This document shows, one piece after another, positions 34,466 to 44,361 of a stretch of DNA of 48,735 nucleotides (the stretch's first letter is position 1; each line of letters begins with the position of its first letter). The position numbers were made by a program, and so were the translations under genes. Location: assembly GCA_017656145.1 (NCBI GenBank), contig JACDOI010000015.1:1-48735 (forward strand), read 5' to 3'. The notes under the pieces were generated by a model that made no database searches, was not told the origin of the DNA, and saw only the letters and a list, made by a program, of their open reading frames with translations. This DNA comes from Bacillota bacterium (GTDB lineage: Bacteria; Bacillota; Limnochordia; Limnochordales; ZCTH02-B6).

Positions 34466-35320
34466 TCAGCCTCTTTGGGTGAGAATATCCTGGAAACTCT
34501 TGATGTGTTCGGCCTGAACGGGCTGATCGGTTTCGACGTAGATCCGGTGCAGGTTGCCGAGCATGCGGACGAGGATGGCCCGAGTTTTGACGGGCTTGAG
34601 GAAATGCTCGCGGAAGGGGTATCCCATCGCCCGCACGTGGCGGACGCAGTCTTCCCGGGATAGCAGCCTCCCCCGGTGGAACGGATCGATCCACACCACT
34701 TCCTCCGGGTGGTTGTAGCGCACGAGGAAATGGCCCGGCAACCCCACGCCCTCCAGGGGCAGGCCCAAGCGGCGGCCGACCAAAAGGTAGATGACCGAGA
34801 GGGTGATGGGAATGCCCCGCCGGCGGTCGATGACCCGGTTGAGGCAGCTGTTGTCGGGGTCGTAGTAGCGCACGTCGTCACCCTGAAGGCCCAGCTTGTC
34901 GAAGAGCTGCACGTTGAGCAATCCGATGGTGTGGTACATGCCCAACTCGGGCCTCAGGCGGTCGGCCACCGCCGCGGCCGCGTCGTTCAGCCACTTCCGG
35001 TACGGCGCCATGTCCACCTCGGGGTAGCGGTAGCGGGCCACGAGAAACGCCCCGGCCTCCAGGTCCATGGCGCTGTCGGGCTGGCTGGCCAGCTCGCCCC
35101 AGCTCCGGCTGAGCTCCTTAAGCCGCAGCTCTTCCAGCAAAAGGCGCGCCCTGCCCCGGATGAGCGGATCCGGATCCTTGACGGCCCGCCCGAGGTGCGG
35201 GAGGACGTCCTCCACTGAGGCTTCCTTTAGCTTCTTCCGGGCCAAGGCGGACGTTCGGGGATCGATGTCCCCCAAAAGCCGCACGAGGGCCTGGATGTCT
35301 TCCCCCCTCAGCCGCCGCAT
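34466..35320 (-). CDS. SirB1-family transglutaminase-like protein
   Basis: The 284-residue protein has an N-terminal helical repeat region, then a Transglut_core2-type domain (about 90-250) with the segments YYDPDNSCLNRVIDRRRGIP, LVGRRLGLPLEGVGLPGHF and YVVIDPF-like VVWIDPFHRG, and a TPR-like tail. In SirB1/YchA proteins the Cys of the NSCL motif and the His of LPGHFLV resemble a catalytic pair, but function is not settled. ATG 35320 follows GGGGGAG. The 44-codon gene ends 14 bases upstream. Confidence 0.85.
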   Translation of the reverse strand: MRRLRGEDIQALVRLLGDIDPRTSALARKKLKEASVEDVLPHLGRAVKDPDPLIRGRARLLLEELRLKELSRSWGELASQPDSAMDLEAGAFLVARYRYPEVDMAPYRKWLNDAAAAVADRLRPELGMYHTIGLLNVQLFDKLGLQGDDVRYYDPDNSCLNRVIDRRRGIPITLSVIYLLVGRRLGLPLEGVGLPGHFLVRYNHPEEVVWIDPFHRGRLLSREDCVRHVRAMGYPFREHFLKPVKTRAILVRMLGNLHRIYVETDQPVQAEHIKSFQDILTQRG

Positions 35321-35334
35321 GGCACTCCCCCGCT

Positions 35335-35469
35335 TTACGCCAGTCCCTCGGGTCCTTTGCCGTCCCGCTCCAACAGCCGCGCCAACGGTATCCCTGTCAA
35401 ACGGGCGAACTCGCGCGCCAAACGCCGGACCATCGGGGACAGGCGGAAATCGACGGTGATCACCCGCAT
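35335..35469 (-). CDS. small hypothetical protein, 44 aa
   Basis: A 44-codon frame starts at ATG 35469 with GAGGCG upstream and ends with TAA. The peptide begins MRVITVDFRLSP and continues with an amphipathic basic segment (MVRRLAREFARLTGIP). It lies 14 bases before the SirB1-like gene on the same strand, suggesting co-translation. I do not recognise it. It is too short for confident calling, but start, spacing and composition fit. Confidence 0.45.
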   Translation of the reverse strand: MRVITVDFRLSPMVRRLAREFARLTGIPLARLLERDGKGPEGLA

Positions 35470-35603
35470 CCGGATCGCCTCACAATCCCCGGCTCTGTTA
35501 CGTCATTATGTTCTACAATGCCCCGGGCAGACCTCCCCTCTCGCGCGGCGCAGGGCGTTTGGCTCCCGAGCGAGAAATATCGCAAAGCAAGGGCGGTGAA
35601 CCG

Positions 35604-35876
35604 GTGAAGCGGGTGGTCGCGTACCACGACGCCTGCCATCTCGCCCACGCCCAAGGCGTGCGCCAAAAACCGCGGCGGCTGTTGGCCCGCATTCACGGCT
35701 GGAGCTGGTCGAGCTTCCGGAGGCGGACCTGTGCTGCGGCAGCGCCGGCGTGTACAACCTTTTGCGACCGGACATGGCCTGCCGGCTGCTTGACCGAGGT
35801 TAAGGCCATCGTTGACGTTCGCCATCCCGTGGAGCTTTTGGCGGAAAGCTACGGCTTGGATCATGCGGCGAGATGA
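35604..35876 (+). pseudogene. glcF: frameshifted, deleted remnant of glycolate oxidase iron-sulfur subunit
   Basis: From GTG 35604 the frame reads VVAYHDACHLAHAQGVRQKP, the first CCG (cysteine-rich) motif of GlcF. Near 35698 one base appears lost; the sequence continues in the next frame as LELVELPEADLCCGSAGVYN and then RPDMACRLLDR, the second CCG motif. A stop follows, about 45 codons of the family are missing, and the C-terminal DVRHPVELLAESYG returns in the first frame. Only the C-terminal part of the gene is present. The remains cannot give a working glycolate oxidase subunit. Its TGA overlaps a possible ATG of the next gene. Confidence 0.82.
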
Positions 35877-35887
35877 GGTGGGGTCGG

Positions 35888-36712
35888 GTGTCGGTTTTTG
35901 AGTTGTTCTGGCTGTTTTTGGTTCTGAGCTGGATCGTTCCCGTCTGGCAGCGATGGCAGCTCATTCAAGCCCGGAGGGCTATCATCCGCCGGCTCCAGCG
36001 GGAGCGGGGCTCGCGGATCATCACCCTCATTCACCGTCAAGAATCGATGAGCGTGCTCGGACTGCTCTCCCGGCGGTTCATCGACATCGAGGACTCCGAA
36101 CAAGTCCTGCGAGCCATCCGAAACACGCCGAAGGACGTGCCTATCGACGTCATCCTGCACACCCCCGGGGGACTGGTGCTGGCTTCCGAGCAGATCGCCC
36201 GCGCGCTCAAGAAGCACCCAGCCCGGACCGCGGTGTTCATACCGCACTATGCCATGTCAGGCGGGACGATGATCGCCCTGGCCGCGGACGAGCTGTGGAT
36301 GGACGAACACGCCGTCGTCGGGCCCATCGATCCGCAGCTGGGTTCCTATCCCGCAGCCTCGATCCTCAAGGTGGTAGAGGAAAAGAACAAGGACAAAATC
36401 GACGATCGAACGCTCATCATGGCCGATATGGCCCGCAAGGCCATGCGACAAGTTGAAGAAACCGTCTACGACTTGGTTCGGGACAAGTTCCCGGAGGAGA
36501 AAGCGCGGGAGATCGCCCGCACCCTGACGGAGGGCCGCTGGACCCACGATTACCCGATCAGTTGCGAGCAGCTTAACGAGCTTGGGGTTCCCGTCAAGTG
36601 CGATCTCCCGCCGTCCATCTACCAATTGATGGAATTGTATCCCCAGCCCCCCGGACGCCGGCCGTCGGTCACCTATTCGCCGCTGCCCATCCGGGAGGCC
36701 GGGCGGGAATGA
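35888..36712 (+). CDS. SDH-family Clp-fold serine proteinase, membrane-anchored
   Basis: This protein of 274 residues (279 if the ATG at 35873 is used) has an N-terminal membrane helix (about 3-22) and a crotonase/Clp-fold domain. The IDVILHTPGGLVLASEQIARAL and HYAMSGGTMIALAADELWMD motifs, with the candidate nucleophile Ser in MSGGT, fit the SDH/DUF114 group related to SppA and ClpP. It would cleave or process proteins at the membrane, but substrates are unknown. GTG 35888 follows GAGGTGG. Confidence 0.85.
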   Translation: MSVFELFWLFLVLSWIVPVWQRWQLIQARRAIIRRLQRERGSRIITLIHRQESMSVLGLLSRRFIDIEDSEQVLRAIRNTPKDVPIDVILHTPGGLVLASEQIARALKKHPARTAVFIPHYAMSGGTMIALAADELWMDEHAVVGPIDPQLGSYPAASILKVVEEKNKDKIDDRTLIMADMARKAMRQVEETVYDLVRDKFPEEKAREIARTLTEGRWTHDYPISCEQLNELGVPVKCDLPPSIYQLMELYPQPPGRRPSVTYSPLPIREAGRE

Positions 36713-36762
36713 GTGGAATCAGGACAATTGTCTAGCGGAGGCCGGACCATCGCGAAGGGCCT

Positions 36763-38421
36763 CTACAGCATGGGAATGCGAATCCCCTTTTCCCGGGCCG
36801 TGCGAACGGCCCGCTCATAGCCGGCGTCGGCATGGCGCACAACGCCCATTCCGGGATCCGTCGCGAGCACCCGAGAAAGCCTCCGGGCTGCGTCGTCGGT
36901 CCCGTCGGCCACCACCACCATCCCTGCGTGAATGGAGTACCCGATGCCGACGCCGCCGCCGTGGTGCACCGACACCCAAGTGGCCCCGGCGGCTGTGTTG
37001 AGCAATGCGTTGAGTATAGGCCAGTCCGCGATGGCATCGCTGCCGTCCCGCATCCCCTCGGTCTCTCGGTACGGCGAGGCCACCGAACCCGCGTCCAAAT
37101 GATCCCGGCCGATGACGACCGGGGCGCGGACCTCGCCCCGCCGCACTAGATCGTTGATAATCAAGCCGAGCTTGGCCCGGTCCCCATAGCCCAGCCAGCA
37201 AATGCGGGCCGGCAATCCTTGGAACTTGACCTTTTCCCCTGCCATTCGAATCCAGCGATGCAGCCGCTGGTCATCCGGAAAGGCTTCCAGGACTGCCCGG
37301 TCGATGCGGAAAATGTCCTCGGGATCGCCTGACAAAGCGGCCCAGCGGAACGGCCCTTTGCCCTCACAGAACAGGGGCCGGATGAACGCGGGGACAAACC
37401 CCGGGAAGTCGAACGCCCGCTCAAGCCCGGCCTCTCGAGCCTGATGTCTGATGTTGTTGCCGTAGTCGAAGGCGACCGCGCCCCGGGCTTGCATGTCCAG
37501 CATCGCTTGCACATGTACCCGCATGGACTCCATGGCCCGCTTGACGTAGCCCGCGGGGTCGGTCCGGCGCAACTCTTCCGCCTCGGCCAGGCTCAACCCG
37601 GCCGGCACGTAGCCGTTCAGCGGGTCGTGGGCCGAGGTTTGATCGGTCACCACATCGGGGATGCGGCCCCGGCGCACGAGCTCGGGATACACCTCAGCCG
37701 CATTGCCGACCAGCCCCACCGACAGGGGACGGCGCGCCGCCCGGGCCTCGTCGACCCAGGCCAAGGCTTCCTCCAGATCGGCGGTCATGCGGTCGCAATA
37801 GCCCGTATCGATCCGGCGTTGGATGCGGTTCGGGTCCACCTCAACAACCAGCACGACGCCCTCGTTCATGGTGACCGCCAGCGGCTGGGCTCCGCCCATG
37901 CCGCCGCAGCCCGCGGTCAGCACGAATCGGCCCCGCAACGTCCCACCGAAGTGCTGCGCGGCGCACTCGGCGAACGTCTCGTACGTCCCTTGCAGGATAC
38001 CTTGGGTACCGATGTAGATCCAGCTTCCCGCGGTCATCTGCCCGTACATGGTGAGGCCCATGGCCTCAAGCTCCCAGAATTTTTCCCAGGTGGCCCAGGC
38101 CGGCACGAGCAACGCGTTCGCCAAGAGCACCCGCGGTGCGTCAGGATGCGTTCGGAACACGCCGACGGGCTTGCCCGACTGGATCAAAAGGGTTTCGTCG
38201 CCTTCCAGCTCCCGCAGGGCGGCGACGATCCGGTCGAAGCACTCCCAGTTGCGGGCCGCCTTGCCGCTGCCGCCGTAGACGACGAGCTCCTCCGGGCGCT
38301 CGGCCACCTCCGGATCCAGGTTGTTCATCAACATGCGCAAGGCGGCCTCTTGCGGCCAGCCCTTGCAGCTGAGGACGGTGCCGCGCGGGGCCCGGACGAC
38401 CCGGGCTGTTTCTTTTGCCAA
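36763..38421 (-). CDS. hutU: urocanate hydratase
   Basis: This enzyme hydrates urocanate to 4-imidazolone-5-propionate in histidine degradation, using tightly bound NAD. The 552 residues match the usual length, as in Bacillus HutU. Key parts are [49 protein letters not shown] (NAD-binding loop), [12 protein letters not shown] and the catalytic Cys region near [17 protein letters not shown] 38421 follows AAAGGGGG and gives the right N terminus; an upstream in-frame extension has no match. It is the last gene of the operon. No hutH is in the window. Confidence 0.97.
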   Translation of the reverse strand: MAKETARVVRAPRGTVLSCKGWPQEAALRMLMNNLDPEVAERPEELVVYGGSGKAARNWECFDRIVAALRELEGDETLLIQSGKPVGVFRTHPDAPRVLLANALLVPAWATWEKFWELEAMGLTMYGQMTAGSWIYIGTQGILQGTYETFAECAAQHFGGTLRGRFVLTAGCGGMGGAQPLAVTMNEGVVLVVEVDPNRIQRRIDTGYCDRMTADLEEALAWVDEARAARRPLSVGLVGNAAEVYPELVRRGRIPDVVTDQTSAHDPLNGYVPAGLSLAEAEELRRTDPAGYVKRAMESMRVHVQAMLDMQARGAVAFDYGNNIRHQAREAGLERAFDFPGFVPAFIRPLFCEGKGPFRWAALSGDPEDIFRIDRAVLEAFPDDQRLHRWIRMAGEKVKFQGLPARICWLGYGDRAKLGLIINDLVRRGEVRAPVVIGRDHLDAGSVASPYRETEGMRDGSDAIADWPILNALLNTAAGATWVSVHHGGGVGIGYSIHAGMVVVADGTDDAARRLSRVLATDPGMGVVRHADAGYERAVRTAREKGIRIPML

Positions 38422-38474
38422 TGTGGAAACCCCCTTTCCCGTAGTGCAGGCCTTCAAGTACTCTGGCTCACCCC

Positions 38475-39750
38475 TCAACCCCCGGCCCGGCGCTCCAGAA
38501 CAACCTGGCCGTCGATGATCACCGTCTCCACCAAATTGATCCCCGGCTTATACGGGATGAACTGGTGGCTCGGCGCCCCAAGCACCACCACGTCTGCCCG
38601 CTTGCCCTCCTCCAGGCTCCCCACTTCGCGGGCGCGCCCGATGGCGTGGGCCGCATTGATGGTGGCGGCCGCAACGGCCTCAGCCGGCAGCATCCGCAGG
38701 CACAAGCACGCCAGAGCCACCACCAGCTGCATCGACTCGGTGGGGGACGAGCCCGGATTGCAATCGGTGGCCAGCGCGACCGGCACCTCGGCCTCGATCA
38801 TGGCCCGGGCGGGCGCGTACTGCCGGCCCATGAGGAACAACGTCGTGGCCGGCAGCAAAACCGCCACAACCCCTGCGGCCGCCAGCCGGCGGATTCCTTC
38901 TTCGGAGACGTGCACGAGATGATCCGCGGAAATGGCCCCGACGTCCGCGGCCAGTTCAGCCCCGCCCAAGGATACGATCTCGTCGGCGTGCACTTTCGGG
39001 CGCATGCCCAAAGCCGCGCCGGCCTCCAAAATGCGCCGGGACTGGGCGACGGTGAACACCCCCTCCTCGCAGAAGACGTCGCAAAATGCCGCGATGCCCT
39101 GGCGGGCCACCGCCGGGAGCATCTCGTGGACGACCAGATCGACGAACGCACCGGCGTTTCCCCGGTATTCGGGCGGCACCGCGTGGGCGCCCATGAACGT
39201 CGGCACCAGCCGCACGGGGTGGTCTTTGGCCAGCTCCTGAACGGCTTCCAGCATGCGCAGCTCGCTCTCGGTCGAAAGGCCGTATCCGCTTTTGGCCTCA
39301 ACGGTCGTCGTACCGTGGGCCAGCATCGTGTCCAACCGGCGCCGGGCCTGGGCGACCAGCTCCGCCAGGCTGGCCCGGCGGGTGGCCTGGACCGTATGGA
39401 GGATGCCGCCCCCTTGCGCCAGGATGTCGAGATACGAGCGGCCTTCCAGCCGCATGGACAACTCAAACTCGCGGCTGCCGGCGTGGACCAGGTGAGTGTG
39501 GGGATCGACAAAGCCCGGCATGACCGTCTTGCCGGAGGCGTCGATGACGACGGTCTTGTCGCCCACCCGCACCCGCTCGTTCACCGCGGGCGTTGGCCCG
39601 ACGGCGACGATGCGCCCGCCGGCCGCGGCCACCGCACCGTCGGGGATGATTCCGATATCCCGGAGTTCCGCTCCCCGCTTGGGACGATAGCTGGCCCCGG
39701 CTACGGTGACCAGTTCCGACGCACTGTGGATCAAGAGCTCGACCTCGGTC

Positions 39751-39770
<20 letters not shown>
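38475..39770 (-). CDS. hutI: imidazolonepropionase
   Basis: This enzyme opens the ring of 4-imidazolone-5-propionate to N-formimino-glutamate. The 431-residue amidohydrolase has the metal motif [15 protein letters not shown], the [10 protein letters not shown] motif, and the later [14 protein letters not shown] and [14 protein letters not shown] motifs. ATG 39770 follows GGGAGGG. It overlaps the end of livF by 20 bases and is followed by hutU after 53 bases, consistent with one operon. Confidence 0.96.
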
Positions 39771-40483
<713 letters not shown>

Positions 40484-40491
<8 letters not shown>

Positions 40492-41239
40492 CGGCGACTT
40501 CCTTTCCCAAGTACGCCTCGATGACGTCGGGATGACGGGCGATATCACCGGGCGTTCCCGCGGCGATTTGTACGCCGTAGTTCAACACCTCGATCCGGTC
40601 GCACAAGTTCATGACCATTTGCATGTTGTGCTCGATCAGCAGCACAGTGGTACCCTTGTCCCGCAGCTTCCGGATCAAGGCCATAAGCTGTTGCCCCTCT
40701 TCGTGGCTGATACCCGCGGCCGGCTCATCGAGCATGAGCAGGCGCGGTTCCAGCGCCAAGGCCCGGGCGATTTCCAAGCGGCGCTGCAAACCGAGCGAGA
40801 GGTGCCTCGCTTCGGTCTGGGCGTGCTCGGCTAAGCCTACCAGTTCCAGTAGTGCTCGGGCCCGCTCGCGGTGCTGAGGGGTAAACGCCCGGCCCCACAT
40901 GGCGCGCCAGCCCCCGTGAAAGCGCGCGCCATACGCGGACAGCACGTTGGCCTCCAGCGAGAGCTGCTGGAAAGGGCGGGACGCTTGGAACGTACGGCCG
41001 ATTCCCAACCGGGCGATGCGGTTGGGCCGCAATCCGTGGATGGGCCGGCCCGCGAACCAGATTTCGCCGGACGAGGGCCGGTACACGCCGCAGATGGTGT
41101 TAAACAGCGTCGACTTGCCCGCCCCGTTGGGCCCGATGATCCCGACGATCTCTCCCGCCTCGACGCGAAGATTGACGTCTTTGACCGCCTGCAGGCCGCC
41201 GAACTGCTTGCACAGTCCCCGGGTTTCCAGCAACGGCAA
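40484..41239 (-). CDS. livG: branched-chain-type amino acid ABC importer ATPase (LivG)
   Basis: This 251-residue ATPase has Walker A GPNGAGKSTLFNTICG, the GIGRTFQASRPF block (LivG-type), signature LSLGLQRRLEIARAL, Walker B LLMLDEPAAGIS and the LLIEHNM motif. The TTG at 41239 has GGGAGGTG upstream, spacing about 10; a TTG 6 bases later is possible. The stop overlaps livF by 8 bases. It is 18 bases after livM. Confidence 0.94.
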
Positions 41240-41257
41240 TGGGTCGGCACCTCCCTC

Positions 41258-42172
41258 TCAAGAGGCGGAAAGCGGGCGCCGACGGTGAGCGATCAAACGC
41301 TGCCAGCGCCGCACCAGAACGCTATCCCGGCCGAGCAATCCCGTCGGCTGGACGCGCATCATCAGCACGAGCAAGCCCCCGTACACGAGCAATCGATAAT
41401 CCATGACAAAGCGGAAAATCTCGGGGGCGAGACTGAGGATCACAGCTCCGGCCACCGGCCCGCGGATGGTACCCAACCCGCCGACTACCGCCATGCACAA
41501 GATCGTAATGGACAGCGGAAACGTGAAATCGCCCGGCGAAATGAACGTCATGAAGCTGGCGTAGATTCCTCCGGCAAGCCCCGCCAGAGCCGTCCCTAAA
41601 GTGAAGGCGATCACCTTAAACCGCCGAGTGTCGATGCCCGCCGCTTCCGCAGCCGCCTCGTCCTCCCGCAACGATTCCAGCGCCAGTCCGAACCACGATC
41701 CTTCTATACGCCGGGACACCCAAACGACCAGCAGGACCGCGGCCGCCACCAGCGCCAAAAACCCCGTACGCCCGAACGCAACGCCGAAAAGCGACGGCGC
41801 CGGGATGCCCCCGATGCCGAACGCCTGGCCGAAGAAGGGGTGATAAAGGAAGATCGATACGACCACAAAATTGATTCCAATGGTGGTGATGGCCAGAAAG
41901 TCTTCGCGCACCCGCAATGAGATGAGGCCGAGAATGGATCCGACGGCGCCGGATGCGACGGCGGCCGCCAGCAGGGCCAGCCAGAAGGACATCCCGAACT
42001 GCGTGGTCAAAATGGCCAGGGTGTACGCGCCGATGCCGAAAAAGGCTGCATGGCCCAAGTTGGGCTGCCCGGCAAATCCGGTGATGATGTTCAAGCTGAG
42101 GGCCAAGATGATGTAGATTCCTGTTACGATGCCGACGGTCACATAGTACGCCGGAATGGCCATCTCAGGCAT
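41258..42172 (-). CDS. livM: branched-chain-type amino acid ABC importer permease (LivM)
   Basis: The 304-residue permease has about eight to ten helices and the LivM motifs ITGFAGQPNLGHAAFFGIGAY, the EAA-like ALESLREDEAAAEAAGID block, and the GLGTIRGPVAGA segment. ATG 42172 has GGGAGGAG close upstream and overlaps livH by 8 bases; an ATG at 42163 is a second choice. It forms the membrane channel together with LivH. Confidence 0.94.
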   Translation of the reverse strand: MPEMAIPAYYVTVGIVTGIYIILALSLNIITGFAGQPNLGHAAFFGIGAYTLAILTTQFGMSFWLALLAAAVASGAVGSILGLISLRVREDFLAITTIGINFVVVSIFLYHPFFGQAFGIGGIPAPSLFGVAFGRTGFLALVAAAVLLVVWVSRRIEGSWFGLALESLREDEAAAEAAGIDTRRFKVIAFTLGTALAGLAGGIYASFMTFISPGDFTFPLSITILCMAVVGGLGTIRGPVAGAVILSLAPEIFRFVMDYRLLVYGGLLVLMMRVQPTGLLGRDSVLVRRWQRLIAHRRRPLSAS

Positions 42173-43028
42173 CGCTCCTCCCGAACAGCCCTTCAGGCCG
42201 CAACAGCAAGATGGCGATGAGCGCGACGAACGCGATCGCATCTCGGGGCAGCACGAACCCGGCGAATCCCACCAGCAACGTCTCCACCAGCCCGAGGAGG
42301 AAGGCTGCCACCACGGTTCCGGGAACGCTGCCAAGCCCCCCCAGTACGACGACGGCCAGCATCTTGTACGCAGGCATCTCCCCCATAGCCGGGTAGACCG
42401 AATTGTAATGCATGCCCACCAAAATGCCCGCAATGGCCGCGATGGACGAGCCGAAGAGGAAATTGAACGCCACGACTCGCGGCACGTTCACGCCCATGGC
42501 CACCGCGGTTTCCGCATCTTGGGAGACGGCGGTCCACGCCAGGCCTAGCCTGGTCCGGCCGACCACATACCACGTCAGCGCCAGGAGCACCGCCGTCACC
42601 GCGAGGATGAACACCTGACGGCCCGGGATGACGGCGTCGCCAAGCTCGAGCAGGCCGAACGGAACAGACGCCGGGAACGACATGGCATACGGACCGAACA
42701 ACAGCCGCAAGAAGTCCTGGGAGAAAATGAACAAGCCGATGCTGGCGATCAACGGCACGATCCTGGGCTGGTCGAGCAAAGGCCCGTACACGAAGCGGTG
42801 AATCATCACCCCGAATAGGCCGCAAAAAACGGCTGCCGCTGCCAAGCCCAGCCAGAGGTTGTCCGTCCGCTGAAAGGTTATCAGGCCCACGTAGGCGCCC
42901 GTCGCGTACACGGCCGCATGAGCCACATGCAAGATCCGTAGCACGCCGTAAACCAGGGTCAAGCCCATGGCGATGAGGGCATAGACGCCTCCGATCACGA
43001 TTCCCGAAACGAATTGCTGCGCCAGCAT
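42165..43028 (-). CDS. livH: branched-chain-type amino acid ABC importer permease (LivH)
   Basis: This 287-residue permease has about eight helices. Recognisable parts are the QQFVSGIVIGGVYALIAMGLTLVYG start, the HVAHAAVYATGAY motif, and the later AVSQDAETAVAMGVN and GLGSVPGTVV blocks. ATG 43028 follows GGAGGAG. A G/C-only tract of about 40 bases separates it from livK. With livM it makes the heterodimeric channel. Confidence 0.94.
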   Translation of the reverse strand: MLAQQFVSGIVIGGVYALIAMGLTLVYGVLRILHVAHAAVYATGAYVGLITFQRTDNLWLGLAAAAVFCGLFGVMIHRFVYGPLLDQPRIVPLIASIGLFIFSQDFLRLLFGPYAMSFPASVPFGLLELGDAVIPGRQVFILAVTAVLLALTWYVVGRTRLGLAWTAVSQDAETAVAMGVNVPRVVAFNFLFGSSIAAIAGILVGMHYNSVYPAMGEMPAYKMLAVVVLGGLGSVPGTVVAAFLLGLVETLLVGFAGFVLPRDAIAFVALIAILLLRPEGLFGRSDA

Positions 43029-43051
43029 GCCCGGCTCTCCTCCCCGGAGCC

Positions 43052-43092
43052 GGGGGGGGGGCGCCCCGGGGCGGGGGGGCCCGCCCGCCCCC
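43052..43092. repeat. G-rich homopolymer tract between livK and livH
   Basis: The spacer holds a run of 10 Gs (43052-43061), then C-separated runs of 4 (43068-43071) and 7 (43073-43079) Gs, then C-runs. On the plus strand four G-runs could form a G-quadruplex; the plus strand is the template for the liv genes. Long G runs are also prone to length change and sequencing error. Confidence 0.7.
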
Positions 43093-43095
43093 ACA

Positions 43096-44244
43096 TTACT
43101 GCGGTGGCGTGATCAAATCGATGTCGTCGATGACGGCCAAGAACCGGTACCGGCCGTCCCGGAACTGCTGGACCTGCACGGACTTGAGCACCTCGCCGAC
43201 CTCGGTGTACCCGGCGATGAGCCCGGTGACCCCTTCGAAGTTCCGCGTTTCCGCAATGGCATCCCGAATGGCCCGAGGATCCGTACCTGCCTTGTCGATG
43301 GCCATTGCCAAAATAATGAAGGCGTCGTACGTGCTGGCGGCCACCATGTCGGGTTCGTGGCCGAAACGGGCCCGGTACAACTCCATGAAACGGCGGGCAA
43401 TCGGCCGCTCGTCGTCGCGGTTCAAGTTGGTGGTAATGACGACGCCCTCTGCTGCATCCCCGGCGATTTCAGGAAACTGGAACGAGTCGGCCCCTTCCGT
43501 GCCGAGAATCTGGGCGGTGATGCCCAACTCTCGGGCCTGCTTTACGGTCAGGGCAGCCTCCATGAAGTATCCCGTGGTGTAGATCAAGTCGGGATTCATG
43601 CCCCGGATCCTGGCCAGGATCGGCGTAAACTCCTTCTCACCGAAAGGAAACAGCTCTTCGTGCACCGTGGCGCCCAGCGATTCGGCATGCTCCCGGAACG
43701 CCTTCCCCAGCGAGCGGCCGAAGTCGTTGTCCATGACCAGCGAAACGATGTTGCGGGCATTCAGCAGCTTGACCGCAACCTCGGCTCCGGCCTTGCCCTG
43801 CACAGGGCCGATGAAGCTTTGCTGGAAGATGTAGTCTCCCGCCAAGGTGATGTCCGGATGGACGCCGTAGGCGGAAATCATGGGAATGCCGGCCCGCTGG
43901 AAGATGGGGGCCACAGCCCGCGTCGGGCCGCTGTACGAACCGCTGACCACCGCGACGACCCGGTCCTGCTCGATCAACTTGTTGGCGATGGCCACAGCTT
44001 CCCTCGGGTCAAACCGGTCGTCGTAGGCCACCAGCTCGACAGGCTTGCCCGCTGCACCCCCGCGGGCGTTGATCTCGTCTACGGCCAGCTGAGCCGCCTG
44101 CATGACGCTTTTCCCGTCGGCGGCAGCCGGACCGGTGAGCGGGGCAAAAAATCCGATTTTGATCGTCTCCGCGGCCAAGGCCGGCCCCGCGGCCGCCGTC
44201 ACGCTGATCAGAATCGCCAAAACCAGAAGCAATCCCCGGCTCAC
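43096..44244 (-). CDS. livK: branched-chain-type ABC importer substrate-binding protein (LivK)
   Basis: The 382-residue protein has a signal peptide (about 1-26, ending ALAAE) and the Periplasmic-binding-protein type I fold of the leucine-binding group: ETIKIGFFAPLTGPAAADG, VVSGSYSGPTRAVAPIF, and a late TYDAFIILAMAIDKAG block. It delivers the ligand to LivHMGF. GTG 44244 follows AAAGGAGGAG. Given hutU and hutI downstream, the ligand may be histidine, urocanate or another imidazole, but binding residues were not compared. Confidence 0.93.
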   Translation of the reverse strand: MSRGLLLVLAILISVTAAAGPALAAETIKIGFFAPLTGPAAADGKSVMQAAQLAVDEINARGGAAGKPVELVAYDDRFDPREAVAIANKLIEQDRVVAVVSGSYSGPTRAVAPIFQRAGIPMISAYGVHPDITLAGDYIFQQSFIGPVQGKAGAEVAVKLLNARNIVSLVMDNDFGRSLGKAFREHAESLGATVHEELFPFGEKEFTPILARIRGMNPDLIYTTGYFMEAALTVKQARELGITAQILGTEGADSFQFPEIAGDAAEGVVITTNLNRDDERPIARRFMELYRARFGHEPDMVAASTYDAFIILAMAIDKAGTDPRAIRDAIAETRNFEGVTGLIAGYTEVGEVLKSVQVQQFRDGRYRFLAVIDDIDLITPPQ

Positions 44245-44361
44245 ATTCCGCTCCTCCTTTGCAATCTGGGTGATCTTCATCTTCTGGCAACTTTGCCGCG
44301 CAACTGTCAAAGCGATCGCCGGCCGCTGCCTCCCCCCTTCCTGGCGATGATACCCGCCGGC

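Noticed and set aside
36723-36732. Palindrome GACAATTGTC after hutU
   Set aside because: Too short to be a convincing terminator and no T run; possible operator but nothing else supports it.
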